A DNA stretch of 64,000 bases, from assembly GCF_024362345.1 (NCBI RefSeq), contig NZ_CP101505.1:2501501-2565500 (forward strand), written 5' to 3'. Positions 25,862 to 34,193 of this stretch are shown here, piece by piece. The stretch is from Polaribacter dokdonensis. Lineage in GTDB: Bacteria > Bacteroidota > Bacteroidia > Flavobacteriales > Flavobacteriaceae. Both the position numbers and the translations under genes were made by a program. The first letter of the stretch is position 1. Each line of letters starts with the position of its first letter. The notes beneath the pieces are model-generated. The model was not told the origin of the DNA and did no database searches. It saw nothing but the letters and a program-made list of their open reading frames with translations.

Positions 25862-26878
25862 ATGAAAATTATAGTGCCAATGGCAGGTATAGGTTCACGT
25901 TTAAGACCTCATACATTAACAGTTCCAAAACCACTTACAGTAATTGCTGGTAAGCCAATTGTACAACGATTAGTAGAAGACATTGCTTCTGTAATAGATG
26001 AAGAGATAGATGAGATTGCTTTTGTAATAGGAAGCAGAGCTAAAGGTTTTCCTGCAGATACAGAAGAAAAGCTGTTAAGAATAGCAGATGAATTAGGGGC
26101 AAAAGGCTCTGTATATGTGCAAGATGTTGCTTTAGGTACAGCTCATGCCATTTATTGTGCTAAAGAATCTTTAAGTGGGCCATGTGTAGTTGCTTATGCA
26201 GATACTTTATTTAAAGCAGATTTTACGTTAGATGTAAATGCTGATGGTGCAATTTGGGTAAGTAAAGTAGAAAACCCAAGTGCTTTTGGAGTTGTGAAAT
26301 TAGAAGAAGGTATTATTACAGATTTTATAGAAAAACCAAAAGACTTTGTATCAGATTTAGCAATAATTGGTATTTATTATTTTAAAAGTGGAGAAAAACT
26401 ACTTGAAGAAATTCAATATTTAATTGATAATGATTTAAAGGAAAATGATGAGTATCAATTAACCAATGTTTTAGAATCTTTGAAACAACAAGGGGCTAAA
26501 TTTATACCAGGAACTGTAAGTACTTGGATGGATTGTGGTAAAAAAGACCCAACTGTAGATACCAATAAACAAACCTTACATTTTGAACATGAAGCAGGTA
26601 ATAATTTAGTTGCTGATGATGTTGTTTTAGAAAACTCAGAAATTATTCAACCTTGTTTTGTAGGTAAAAATGTGGTATTGAAGAATACAAAAATTGGTCC
26701 TTATGTATCAATTGGTGAAAATAGCATAGTTGAAGATTCAACCATTAAAAACTCATTAATACAAACTAATGTTGCGATTTCTAATGCCAAATTAGATAAT
26801 GCAATGATTGGTAATCACGCAAAATATAATGGAGATTATACTTCTGTCAGTATTGGTGATTACACAGAATTAACGTAG
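25862..26878 (+). CDS. sugar-phosphate nucleotidyltransferase with beta-helix C-terminus
   Basis: About 338 residues. The N-terminal nucleotidyltransferase domain shows 'IIVPMAGIGSRLRPHTLTVPKPL', the GxGxRxxP...KP pattern of RmlA/GlmU-type enzymes, then 'VAYADTLF' and 'GIYYFKSGE'. The C-terminal ~100 residues form a left-handed beta helix ('VVLENSEIIQPCFVGKNVVLKNTKIGPYVSIGENSIVED'). It is a long-form glucose-1-phosphate thymidylyl- or similar transferase; the sugar and the nucleotide are not certain. ATG 25862 is preferred over TTG 25832. It leads a run of four closely packed genes to 29866. Confidence 0.85.
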   Translation: MKIIVPMAGIGSRLRPHTLTVPKPLTVIAGKPIVQRLVEDIASVIDEEIDEIAFVIGSRAKGFPADTEEKLLRIADELGAKGSVYVQDVALGTAHAIYCAKESLSGPCVVAYADTLFKADFTLDVNADGAIWVSKVENPSAFGVVKLEEGIITDFIEKPKDFVSDLAIIGIYYFKSGEKLLEEIQYLIDNDLKENDEYQLTNVLESLKQQGAKFIPGTVSTWMDCGKKDPTVDTNKQTLHFEHEAGNNLVADDVVLENSEIIQPCFVGKNVVLKNTKIGPYVSIGENSIVEDSTIKNSLIQTNVAISNAKLDNAMIGNHAKYNGDYTSVSIGDYTELT

Positions 26879-27859
26879 ATGACAAACATCGAAAACACGA
26901 AAATACATGAACAAGAGAGGCAATTTAATTTTTTTAGATTGGCTCTTTTGTCTTTAATTTTTTGTTTTATTTCGATTAACAATTATGCTCAAGATAGTAT
27001 TCCAGAAAAGCAAGATTTAACAGAAGAAGCAGAACTAAAATTTCAAAACTTCTTTTTTAAAGCATTATCAGATAAATCGATTGGTAATCATCAAAAAGCC
27101 ATCGAAAATTTAGAAAGTTGTAATCAACTTCTAGAGAATAATACAGCAGTCTATTTTGAGTTTTCTAAAAACTATTTATTCTTAAATAAAGTAAATTTAG
27201 CTAAAGAATATATTACAAGAGCTTTACAAAAAGAGCCTAGTAATATTTGGATGTTAAAACATTTAGTTAAAGTATATCAAAAAGAAAATAATTTAGAAGA
27301 TGCAATTGCAGCGCAAAAAAAAGTAGTAGCAATTAACCCTAAAGAAAGACCATTTTTAGTGAGGCTTTATCTTTATAATAGAGATTATGACAAAGCAATT
27401 TTATTGATGGAACTTTTACAGAATGAAAATGCATTAACCTCAGATTTAAAAAGGATAAAACAACGTTTAAATACAAGGAAAGTTCCAGAACAAAAGGCGC
27501 TTAAGTTAAATGATATTTCAGTTTTGCAACAAAAGTTTCAGAAAGATAAATCTTATGAAATTTTAGAGCAGATATTAAAAATTTCTCACTCGAATTCAAC
27601 TAATCTTTTAAAGTACAGTGAAGAAGGTATTGCATTGTTTCCTGCACAGCCATTTGTTTATTTAACGAAGGCTAGAGCTCTAAATAATCAGAAAATGTAT
27701 AAAAAAGCGTTAGTTACTTTAAAGAATGGTATCGATTTTGTTATAGATGAGCAAATGGAGGTTAGTTTTTACATAGAAATGGCTAATGCTTACAAAGGCT
27801 TAGGTTATGTAAATGAAGAGAATAAGTACAAGCAAAAAGCCAAGCAATTAAAAAGTTAA
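26879..27859 (+). CDS. exported TPR-repeat protein
   Basis: 326 residues. After a charged N-terminal stretch (1-20) comes a hydrophobic signal segment (~21-38, 'LALLSLIFCFISINNYAQ'). Several TPR-like helix pairs follow ('AIENLESCNQLLENNTAVYFEFSKNYLFLNKVNLAKEYITRAL', 'LEDAIAAQKKVVAINPKERPFLVRLYLYNRDYDKAI', 'ALVTLKNGIDFV'). It probably scaffolds proteins in the periplasm. The start codon abuts the nucleotidyltransferase stop, and the DUF4292 lipoprotein follows after one base. This gene order is common in flavobacteria (known context); the function is not established. Confidence 0.8.
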   Translation: MTNIENTKIHEQERQFNFFRLALLSLIFCFISINNYAQDSIPEKQDLTEEAELKFQNFFFKALSDKSIGNHQKAIENLESCNQLLENNTAVYFEFSKNYLFLNKVNLAKEYITRALQKEPSNIWMLKHLVKVYQKENNLEDAIAAQKKVVAINPKERPFLVRLYLYNRDYDKAILLMELLQNENALTSDLKRIKQRLNTRKVPEQKALKLNDISVLQQKFQKDKSYEILEQILKISHSNSTNLLKYSEEGIALFPAQPFVYLTKARALNNQKMYKKALVTLKNGIDFVIDEQMEVSFYIEMANAYKGLGYVNEENKYKQKAKQLKS

Positions 27860-27860
27860 A

Positions 27861-28631
27861 ATGAGGTATATAAAATTTTTAGTACTTTTTACAATAGTTT
27901 TTACGTCATGTAAAGCCAATAAAAATATGATTGATGCAACTGCAGTAGCTAAGAATATTTCGTCAAAAAAAGTAGCTAGAAGACATATGGCTGCTAATTT
28001 TGATAAGCAAACCATAGACGCTAAGCTTAAAGTAAATTTTGATAATGGTAAAACAAATCAAAATTTAACTGTGAGTATGAAGATGAAAAAAGACGAAGTA
28101 ATTTGGTTGAGAGGAACAAAGTTTATAACTGTATTTAAAGCAGAAATTACCCCAACCAAAGTACGTTACTATTCCTCTGTTTTTAAACATTCTTTTGAAG
28201 GTGATTTTTCGATGCTTAAAGAATTATTAGGAGTAGAAATTAATTTTGAACAATTGCAAAACTTATTCTTAGGTCAGGCCTTGCTAGATGTAACTGAAGA
28301 AAAACAAGATGTATCTGTAATGAATAACAGATATATTTTAAACCCTGAGCAACAAGCACTACTTTATGATATTTTTTATACTATAAATCCTGCTCATTAT
28401 AAATTAGATAATCAAAGTATTGTAAATGAAGCAAAAGGTTTACGATTAGACATTAAATACCCAAATTATAATTTAATAAATTCAGTAGTTTTTCCTACTG
28501 CAATAGAAATTAAAGCCAAAGATAAAAAAAGAGTTACAGCAATTGATTTAGAGTATAGAAGTGTAGAATTTGACACAGATGTAACTATGTCTTTTAATAT
28601 GCCTAGTGGTTATAAGAAATTAACTTTTTAA
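27861..28631 (+). CDS. DUF4292 family lipoprotein
   Basis: 256 residues. The signal peptide ends in a lipobox 'VFTSCK' (Cys17), so the protein is probably anchored in the outer membrane, facing the periplasm. The remainder is a beta-rich fold with 'VSMKMKKDEVIWLRGTKFITVFKAEITPTKVRYYS', typical of DUF4292. This fold is distantly like the LolA/LolB lipoprotein carriers (inference). It shares one base with the EnvC-like gene. Confidence 0.85.
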   Translation: MRYIKFLVLFTIVFTSCKANKNMIDATAVAKNISSKKVARRHMAANFDKQTIDAKLKVNFDNGKTNQNLTVSMKMKKDEVIWLRGTKFITVFKAEITPTKVRYYSSVFKHSFEGDFSMLKELLGVEINFEQLQNLFLGQALLDVTEEKQDVSVMNNRYILNPEQQALLYDIFYTINPAHYKLDNQSIVNEAKGLRLDIKYPNYNLINSVVFPTAIEIKAKDKKRVTAIDLEYRSVEFDTDVTMSFNMPSGYKKLTF

Positions 28632-29866
28632 TGAGGTTTACCAAGTTTAACATACTGTTTTTTTTACTTGTTTTAGTGGGTAACACCCTTTTTTCTCAAA
28701 CTAGAAAAGAGTTAGAAAATCAGCGAAAAAAATATAAATCTGAAATTAAACAATTAAATAACCTTCTTTTTACTGAGGTAAAAAAAGAACGCAATGTTTT
28801 AGAGGAATTAAAGGATATAAAACAGAAAATTGAGGTTAGAAATAAACTAATAAATACCATCAATTTAGAGTCAAAATTATTGACGAGTGAAATCCGTAAA
28901 AACGAAAAACAAATAGCAAAACTAAACAATAATTTAAGCGATCTTAAAAAGGATTATGGCAATATGATTTACAAATCTTATAAAAGTAAATCTCAGCAAA
29001 GTAGAGCCATGTTTTTATTGTCTTCACAGAATTTTTATCAAGCTTATAAAAGGTTAGAGTATATGAAACAATATACTGCCTTCAGAAAAAAACAAGGAGA
29101 AGAAATTGTAAGTCAGACTCTTGTTATTGGTAAAATGAATGATTCTTTACTGTATCAAAAACAAATAAAAGACACATTAATTTTATCAGAAATCAATCAA
29201 AAAAAAGCCATAGAATCTGATAAAAGTAAACAAGAAAATTTATTATCTTTAATTAAAAAGAAAGAAAATAAATACAAAAAAGATCTTAAGAAAACCATTC
29301 AGGAAGAAAAGAGAGTAACTGCTAAGATTGATAAAATTATAAAAGAAGAAATAGAAAGAGCAAATAGATTAGCACTTGCAAAACTTAAAAACAAACCTAA
29401 AACAGTTAAGAAAAATGAGTTTATTTTAAGTCCAGAAGCTAAGGCTTTAGCTGCTAGATTCGATTTGAATAAAGGCAAATTACCTTGGCCAGTTTCTGAT
29501 GGAATTATTGTTAGAAAGTTTGGAGTTCAACCACATCCTATTTTTCCAGGAATTACAATTAATAGTACAGGTGTTCACTTTGTAACCTCTAGAGGAGGTG
29601 AAGCTAAATCAATTTTTGATGGAGAGGTTTTTAATGTCTTAATTGGTTCTGGAGGTAAAAAGAATGTTTTGGTTAGGCATGGTAATTACATAACTTCTTA
29701 TAATAACCTAGAAAGTTCTTACGTTCAAAAAGGCGATAAAGTAAAAGTAGGGCAGAGCTTAGGTAAAATTTTTACTGATAAGATAAATGGTAAAACTACG
29801 TTGGTTTTTGTGTTGCTTAAAAACACAGTAAAACTAAACCCTGCTTCTTGGATGCTAAAAAGATAG
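28631..29866 (+). CDS. EnvC-like murein hydrolase activator, degenerate M23 domain
   Basis: 411 residues. A signal peptide (1-22, ending 'LFSQ') is followed by a long coiled coil (~23-260, very rich in Lys/Glu/Asn) and a C-terminal LytM/M23 fold (~285-411). Catalytic M23 metallopeptidases need a zinc-binding H(x)nD and a HxH motif. Here the 'HxGIDI' site reads 'GVHFVTSRGG', and the HxH near 'VLVRHGNYITSYNNLES' is lost. This is the EnvC pattern: such proteins activate amidases at the division site instead of cutting peptidoglycan themselves. Confidence 0.9.
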   Translation: MRFTKFNILFFLLVLVGNTLFSQTRKELENQRKKYKSEIKQLNNLLFTEVKKERNVLEELKDIKQKIEVRNKLINTINLESKLLTSEIRKNEKQIAKLNNNLSDLKKDYGNMIYKSYKSKSQQSRAMFLLSSQNFYQAYKRLEYMKQYTAFRKKQGEEIVSQTLVIGKMNDSLLYQKQIKDTLILSEINQKKAIESDKSKQENLLSLIKKKENKYKKDLKKTIQEEKRVTAKIDKIIKEEIERANRLALAKLKNKPKTVKKNEFILSPEAKALAARFDLNKGKLPWPVSDGIIVRKFGVQPHPIFPGITINSTGVHFVTSRGGEAKSIFDGEVFNVLIGSGGKKNVLVRHGNYITSYNNLESSYVQKGDKVKVGQSLGKIFTDKINGKTTLVFVLLKNTVKLNPASWMLKR

Positions 29867-29878
29867 GGTAGCACTATT

Positions 29879-30382
29879 CTATTTCTGTGGTTTAAACCTA
29901 ATGTTTTTTTGAAGAATTACAGTGTTTGGTAATGTAATTAAATCACCATCTTCTACAGTTAAAGTGATAAAAAAAGCGCCAATATCATTAATAACGCCAG
30001 TAATATTATTGTCTTTCTCTAAAATTGTAATAGTATCACCAATTTTAACAGGATAATTAATATAAAGAATTAAGCCAGCAGTAATATTGGCTAAAATAGA
30101 CCATTGTGCAAAGAAAGCAATACCTAAAATGGTTAAGAAAGAAGATACATAAACCATCAATTGTTTCTCATCTACACCCCAAATAAAAGCGATTAAAACA
30201 ATTACTGCAGCATAAACCAAAAAGGTTATAATTCTATTTACAATTAAAACTCTTGTTTTTTGAAACCCAAACTTATTTCGAATTTTCTTTAAAGAATTCG
30301 TAATCATTATTCTAATAATAGAGCCTACTAATATTATAATTAGCGATTCTATAATTTTAAAATGATCTAAATATTCTAACAT
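29879..30382 (-). CDS. small mechanosensitive ion channel (MscS family)
   Basis: 167 residues with three membrane segments (about 11-30, 49-69 and 76-105). The third is the pore helix, followed directly by 'WSILANITAGLILYINYPVKIGDTI', the conserved MscS TM3b/beta-domain entry. The beta domain ends with 'LITLPNTVILQKNIR'. The protein stops early, without the alpha-beta vestibule of full MscS (~286 residues), so it is a minimal form. It follows the thioesterase gene by 3 bp on the minus strand and converges with the EnvC-like gene. Confidence 0.88.
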   Translation of the reverse strand: MLEYLDHFKIIESLIIILVGSIIRIMITNSLKKIRNKFGFQKTRVLIVNRIITFLVYAAVIVLIAFIWGVDEKQLMVYVSSFLTILGIAFFAQWSILANITAGLILYINYPVKIGDTITILEKDNNITGVINDIGAFFITLTVEDGDLITLPNTVILQKNIRFKPQK

Positions 30383-30385
30383 AAG

Positions 30386-30898
30386 TTAAGACTTAAAAAG
30401 TGCTTTTAATTCTGTTGCATCATCTGGTTTCATTTTTCCTGCTAAAACCAAACTTAATTGTTTTCTTCTAAGAGCGCCATCAAAACGAACTTTTTCTAAT
30501 TCTGTTTCTGGTTTAATTTGTGGAATTTGCACAGGTTTACCAGTTTCATCTACAGCAACAAAAGTATAAATACCTTCATTAACCTTTGTACGTAAACCAG
30601 ATTGTCTGTCTTCAATCCAAACATCTACATAAATTTCCATAGAAGATTTGAAGGCTCTAGAAACTTTTGCTTCTAAAGTAACAACACTACCTACAGGTAC
30701 AGATTTATTAAAGGCAACATGATTTACAGAAGCAGTAACTACAATTCTAGATGAATGACGTCTTGCAGCAATACTACAAGCTCTATCCATTCTCGCTAAC
30801 AACTCACCTCCAAAAAGATTATCTAGGTAATTTGTGTCTCCAGGTAAAACTAAATCAGTAAGTGTTGTTAAAGATTCTCTAGGCGTTTTCGCTTCCAT
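30386..30898 (-). CDS. acyl-CoA thioesterase, hotdog fold
   Basis: 170 residues. The hotdog helix and active-site region reads 'NYLDNLFGGELLARMDRACSIAARRHSSRIVVTASVNHVAFNKSVPVGSVVTLEAKV', as in YciA/BFIT-type acyl-CoA hydrolases, which release free fatty acids from CoA. A -7 promoter element (TATCTTTG on the minus strand, 30913-30920) lies just upstream, so it probably heads a two-gene transcript with the MscS-like gene. Confidence 0.9.
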   Translation of the reverse strand: MEAKTPRESLTTLTDLVLPGDTNYLDNLFGGELLARMDRACSIAARRHSSRIVVTASVNHVAFNKSVPVGSVVTLEAKVSRAFKSSMEIYVDVWIEDRQSGLRTKVNEGIYTFVAVDETGKPVQIPQIKPETELEKVRFDGALRRKQLSLVLAGKMKPDDATELKALFKS

Positions 30899-30912
30899 TT
30901 TTAAAATTTCTG

Positions 30913-30920
30913 CAAAGATA
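30913..30920 (-). promoter_or_regulatory. promoter -7 element upstream of the thioesterase gene
   Basis: On the minus strand this reads TATCTTTG, a full match to TAnnTTTG, 15 bp before the thioesterase start. No clear -33 element is seen at the expected distance. Confidence 0.4.
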
Positions 30921-30941
30921 AGGATAGCCCTTAAATAAATG

Positions 30942-31847
30942 TTATTTTTTTACTAATAACCAAGCATCTTTAGATACAGAGTCTTGTATTTTGTAAAGCT
31001 CATTTATAGCATCATTTCTATCTGCAAAACTACTAAATACAACTTCTGTTAAGCCCCATTTATTAACGCCAATAATACTTGCTTGGTAACCTTCTTTTTT
31101 AAGTTGATTTACTTTCTTATTTGCATTTTCTGGAAATTGAAAAGCGCCTGCAACAATGTGATATGGTTTTGCAACTTCTTTAACAACATTTAATTCAATG
31201 GTTGGTAGAGGGTTTGCAATAGTAAATGTAGCAGCCTGAATCTTTTTTTCTAATGCTTTTTCTTGAGAAGCTAAGATTGTATTTTGTTTGTTTTGTTGAT
31301 AAAGGTTGTTACCAACATAACCTAATGTTAATAAAATAGCAGCTGTTGCAGCATATTTTAATAGTGTAGGTAGTACTTTTTTGTTATCTGTATTAATAAC
31401 TGGCACTAAAGGTTTTACAATTGTTTTTTGTCTCTCAATTTCTGATATAGTTACATTAGCTAAACCAAAAGATTCTGCTAAATAATTTACACTTGTATTA
31501 GGCTCAAAAATTATTTGCTGATTTTCATTTAAGCTTAAAACACCAACTTCTTCTAATTCTAAAGACTTGTTTTGTAAATTAACGTTCCAATTATTTACAG
31601 CAGTTGCTATAGCTTTATTAGCATCTTCAAAAGAAATAGTTTCTACAGAGGCTATGTAATTTGCTAATAAACCATCATTCTCTTTTAAATTATTATTAAA
31701 AGCGATTTGTTTAAATGGTGGCAAAAAATTAGAAGTATTAGTATTATAAGATGCACTCATTCTGTTGGTAATAAAACCTCCAAAATTAGGTACAATAACA
31801 CAATCGTATCTGTATAGTAAGTCTTTGATGTAGTTGGCTAAAATCAT
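30942..31847 (-). CDS. HU-CCDC81 and SPOR domain protein
   Basis: About 301 residues. The N-terminal two-part HU-like module found in Bacteroidota ('ILANYIKDLLYRYDCVIVPNFGGFI', then 'LANYIASVETISFEDANKAIATAVNNW') is followed by a membrane helix (~165-185, 'LKYAATAAILLTLGYVG'). A C-terminal SPOR domain ('KPYHIVAGAFQFPENANKKVNQLKKEGYQASI') binds denuded glycan at division sites. The cytoplasmic part may touch DNA, linking nucleoid and septum (inference). I chose ATG 31847 over the longer frame to 31895 because the family begins with 'MILANYI'. A -7 element TATATTTG (minus, 31853-31860) is close to this start. Confidence 0.88.
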   Translation of the reverse strand: MILANYIKDLLYRYDCVIVPNFGGFITNRMSASYNTNTSNFLPPFKQIAFNNNLKENDGLLANYIASVETISFEDANKAIATAVNNWNVNLQNKSLELEEVGVLSLNENQQIIFEPNTSVNYLAESFGLANVTISEIERQKTIVKPLVPVINTDNKKVLPTLLKYAATAAILLTLGYVGNNLYQQNKQNTILASQEKALEKKIQAATFTIANPLPTIELNVVKEVAKPYHIVAGAFQFPENANKKVNQLKKEGYQASIIGVNKWGLTEVVFSSFADRNDAINELYKIQDSVSKDAWLLVKK

Positions 31848-31941
31848 ATAAACAAATATATAAATTCTAGGGAGTTTTGGTAATCTGACTAGCAATATTT
31901 ATCAACAATTATTTTATATATTGGTTCTCAAATTGTTACTG

Positions 31942-33048
31942 ATGAAAGACGAAAAATTACTTGCAGTTTTGCGCTTGCAAAAAAGTAAGGCAATAGGAGA
32001 TATACTTGCCAAAAAACTCATTGCAACTACAGGTGATGTTGAAAATATATTTACACAAAAGGCATCAACTTTAGAGAAAATAAACGGAATTGGCTCTCAT
32101 GCTCTAAAGCATTTATTTGACAAGGAAAATTTAGAAAAAGCACAAAATGAACTGAAATATATTAGAGATAATAATATTTCTTATACTTATTTTTTAGAGG
32201 ATGATTATCCTCAAAATTTAATTAATTGTATTGATAGCCCAATTTTGTTATTTAAAGATGGTAACATCGATTTTTCTAATAACTCTAAATTTATTTCTAT
32301 TGTTGGTACCAGAAATATGAGCTCTTATGGAAGTCAGTTTTGCAATCAATTAATTAAAGATTTAAAACAATACAATCCTATAATAGTTAGTGGTTTTGCT
32401 TATGGTGTAGATATTTGTGCACACAAAGCTGCAATTGAAAATAATTTACAGACCATTGCAGTTTTGGCTCATGGATTTGAGCAAATTTATCCTAAAGTGC
32501 ATAAGAAATACATTCATCAAGTAAATGAGAATGGTGGTTTTCTGACTGAGTTTTGGAGTGAAGAGCAACCTTTACGTGAAAATTTTTTAAGAAGAAATAG
32601 AATTGTAGCTGGTATTTCTAAAGCTACCATAATTATAGAATCTGCAGAAAAAGGAGGTTCTTTAGTAACTGCAGATATTGCCAATTCTTATAATAGAGAT
32701 ATTTTTGCTTTACCTGGAAGAGCAACAGATGTTTATAGCAAAGGCTGTAATAATTTAATTAAAAATAACAAAGCAACGTTACTGACTTCTGCAGATGATG
32801 TCGTAAAAATGCTCAATTGGGATTTGAATTCAACTGAAACAAAAATCATTCAAAAACAGCTTTTCATTGAATTGAATGAAAACGAACAGAAAATTTATGA
32901 TTTTCTCTTCGAAAAAGGGCAACAGCTACTAGATGTTATTGCTTTAGAATGTAATATTCCCATTTTTCAATTATCATCAATATTATTACAAATGGAGTTA
33001 AAAGGAGTTTTAAAACCTTTACCTGGTAAAATGTTCGAAATTATTTAA
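31942..33048 (+). CDS. dprA: DNA-processing protein DprA
   Basis: About 368 residues. The N-terminal SAM-like region (~1-75) is followed by the Rossmann DprA core: 'SIVGTRNMSSYGSQF', 'IVSGFAYGVDICAHKAAI', 'VLAHGFEQIYPKVHKK', 'FLRRNRIVAGIS' and 'ESAEKGGSLVTADIANSYNRDIFALPG'. A C-terminal winged helix (~300-368) ends the protein. DprA loads RecA on incoming single-stranded DNA during transformation. ATG 31942 is preferred over TTG 31921. It is divergent from the HU/SPOR gene. Confidence 0.95.
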   Translation: MKDEKLLAVLRLQKSKAIGDILAKKLIATTGDVENIFTQKASTLEKINGIGSHALKHLFDKENLEKAQNELKYIRDNNISYTYFLEDDYPQNLINCIDSPILLFKDGNIDFSNNSKFISIVGTRNMSSYGSQFCNQLIKDLKQYNPIIVSGFAYGVDICAHKAAIENNLQTIAVLAHGFEQIYPKVHKKYIHQVNENGGFLTEFWSEEQPLRENFLRRNRIVAGISKATIIIESAEKGGSLVTADIANSYNRDIFALPGRATDVYSKGCNNLIKNNKATLLTSADDVVKMLNWDLNSTETKIIQKQLFIELNENEQKIYDFLFEKGQQLLDVIALECNIPIFQLSSILLQMELKGVLKPLPGKMFEII

Positions 33049-33086
33049 ACATTATCTGTATTTTTGAGTTAAATCAATAATTTAAA

Positions 33087-34145
33087 ATGGCAGTAGAGAA
33101 GAAGTTGATGTCTAAGAAAAAGCCAGCATTTCCTGTAAATGAAATGCTAGGTGCCTATTTAAAAAATTATAAGAGAGATATAAATATCTCTATTTATTAC
33201 GAAGATTTATTACGTTTTCAAGGCTCAGTAACTGTTTATGATAAAAATGATGAAGACACACTTTGGATACGAACCTATTATTCAGATTCTGATAGAGCAG
33301 AAATAGATTTAAGTTTAAAAAGAGTGTATACCTTATTGCATTCTGATGGTAATGAAGATACAATGCCATTTTTAAATGTAGATGCTGTAGACTATTGTAC
33401 GTTTGGAAACTCAAAACCATTTCGTATAAAAATCAGAAATATTTTAAATGATAATTTTACTTATTTCTATGTAAAAAAAGCAGATGCCTCTAGAATTTAT
33501 GGTTTGGAGTTAGAGCACATTTTATCTCCTTATAGCATGAACTTTTTAGTACATGGAAATACCTTAATAGAAGAACATATTGCAGGAATTCCTGGAGATG
33601 ATTTTATAAGAGATATTCTACCTACTTGTACAGAATCAGAAAAATCTCAAATAGCAAAAGAGTTTGTGAAATTTAAAGAACGTTGTTTGATAAGGCTTTT
33701 GGGTGATATGCGATCTTACAATTATGTAATTACACCTACACATGATTTTGATCAAATTATTTATAAGATAAGAGCTATAGATTTCGATCAGCAGTCTTTT
33801 GAAGGTAACTTAAAAGTATATAATCTTCAGTTTATGAAAGAGAATTTTAAAATGGTAGAAATGGTGAGTAAGAAATTACAAAACGATTCTATTAGGCAAT
33901 ATAAAATTGAAGAAAGATCTTACATGGCTAAAAGGATGATTACAACTCCTAGAAGAACCTTAAGGTTAATAAAGTGTATGAAAAATGACACGATTTCTTA
34001 TCCAGAAAACATAGAACTTTTAAAGAAACATTTAATGCAATATGTGGGTGATGTAAAGTTTAAAGACTGTGCAAACATGGGTGAAATTTTAGAAACCATC
34101 TTAGCTTTTGTAAAACGAAACTATTTAGATATTAGTACAAAATAA
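33087..34145 (+). CDS. conserved protein of unknown function, possible kinase-like fold
   Basis: 352 residues without signal peptide or membrane segments. I do not recognise a named family. After a basic N-terminus the protein has a beta-rich part (~30-130), then a mostly helical part. Three segments recall phosphotransferase folds: 'FTYFYVKKADASR' (candidate nucleotide-binding Lys), 'LIEEHIAGIPGDDFI', and 'KIRAIDFDQQSFEGN' (an Asp-Phe-Asp near the position of a metal-binding loop). This resemblance is weak inference. It follows dprA by 38 bp and ends at a strong terminator, so it may share the dprA transcript. Confidence 0.55.
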   Translation: MAVEKKLMSKKKPAFPVNEMLGAYLKNYKRDINISIYYEDLLRFQGSVTVYDKNDEDTLWIRTYYSDSDRAEIDLSLKRVYTLLHSDGNEDTMPFLNVDAVDYCTFGNSKPFRIKIRNILNDNFTYFYVKKADASRIYGLELEHILSPYSMNFLVHGNTLIEEHIAGIPGDDFIRDILPTCTESEKSQIAKEFVKFKERCLIRLLGDMRSYNYVITPTHDFDQIIYKIRAIDFDQQSFEGNLKVYNLQFMKENFKMVEMVSKKLQNDSIRQYKIEERSYMAKRMITTPRRTLRLIKCMKNDTISYPENIELLKKHLMQYVGDVKFKDCANMGEILETILAFVKRNYLDISTK

Positions 34146-34176
34146 AAAAAGCACAAACGTAAGTTTATGCTTTTTT
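34145..34176 (+). terminator. intrinsic terminator
   Basis: AAAAAAGCA (34145-34153) pairs with TGCTTTTTT (34168-34176), and an inner AAAC/GTTT stem closes a GTAA loop. It overlaps the stop codon of the preceding gene and, being A/T-flanked on both sides, can also serve the convergent DUF4374 gene. Confidence 0.8.
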
Positions 34177-34193
34177 ACTTTATTTAAAGTTTA

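Noticed and set aside
28631..29866. Active M23 endopeptidase
   Set aside because: The zinc-binding His/Asp positions are replaced, so only an activator role is supported.
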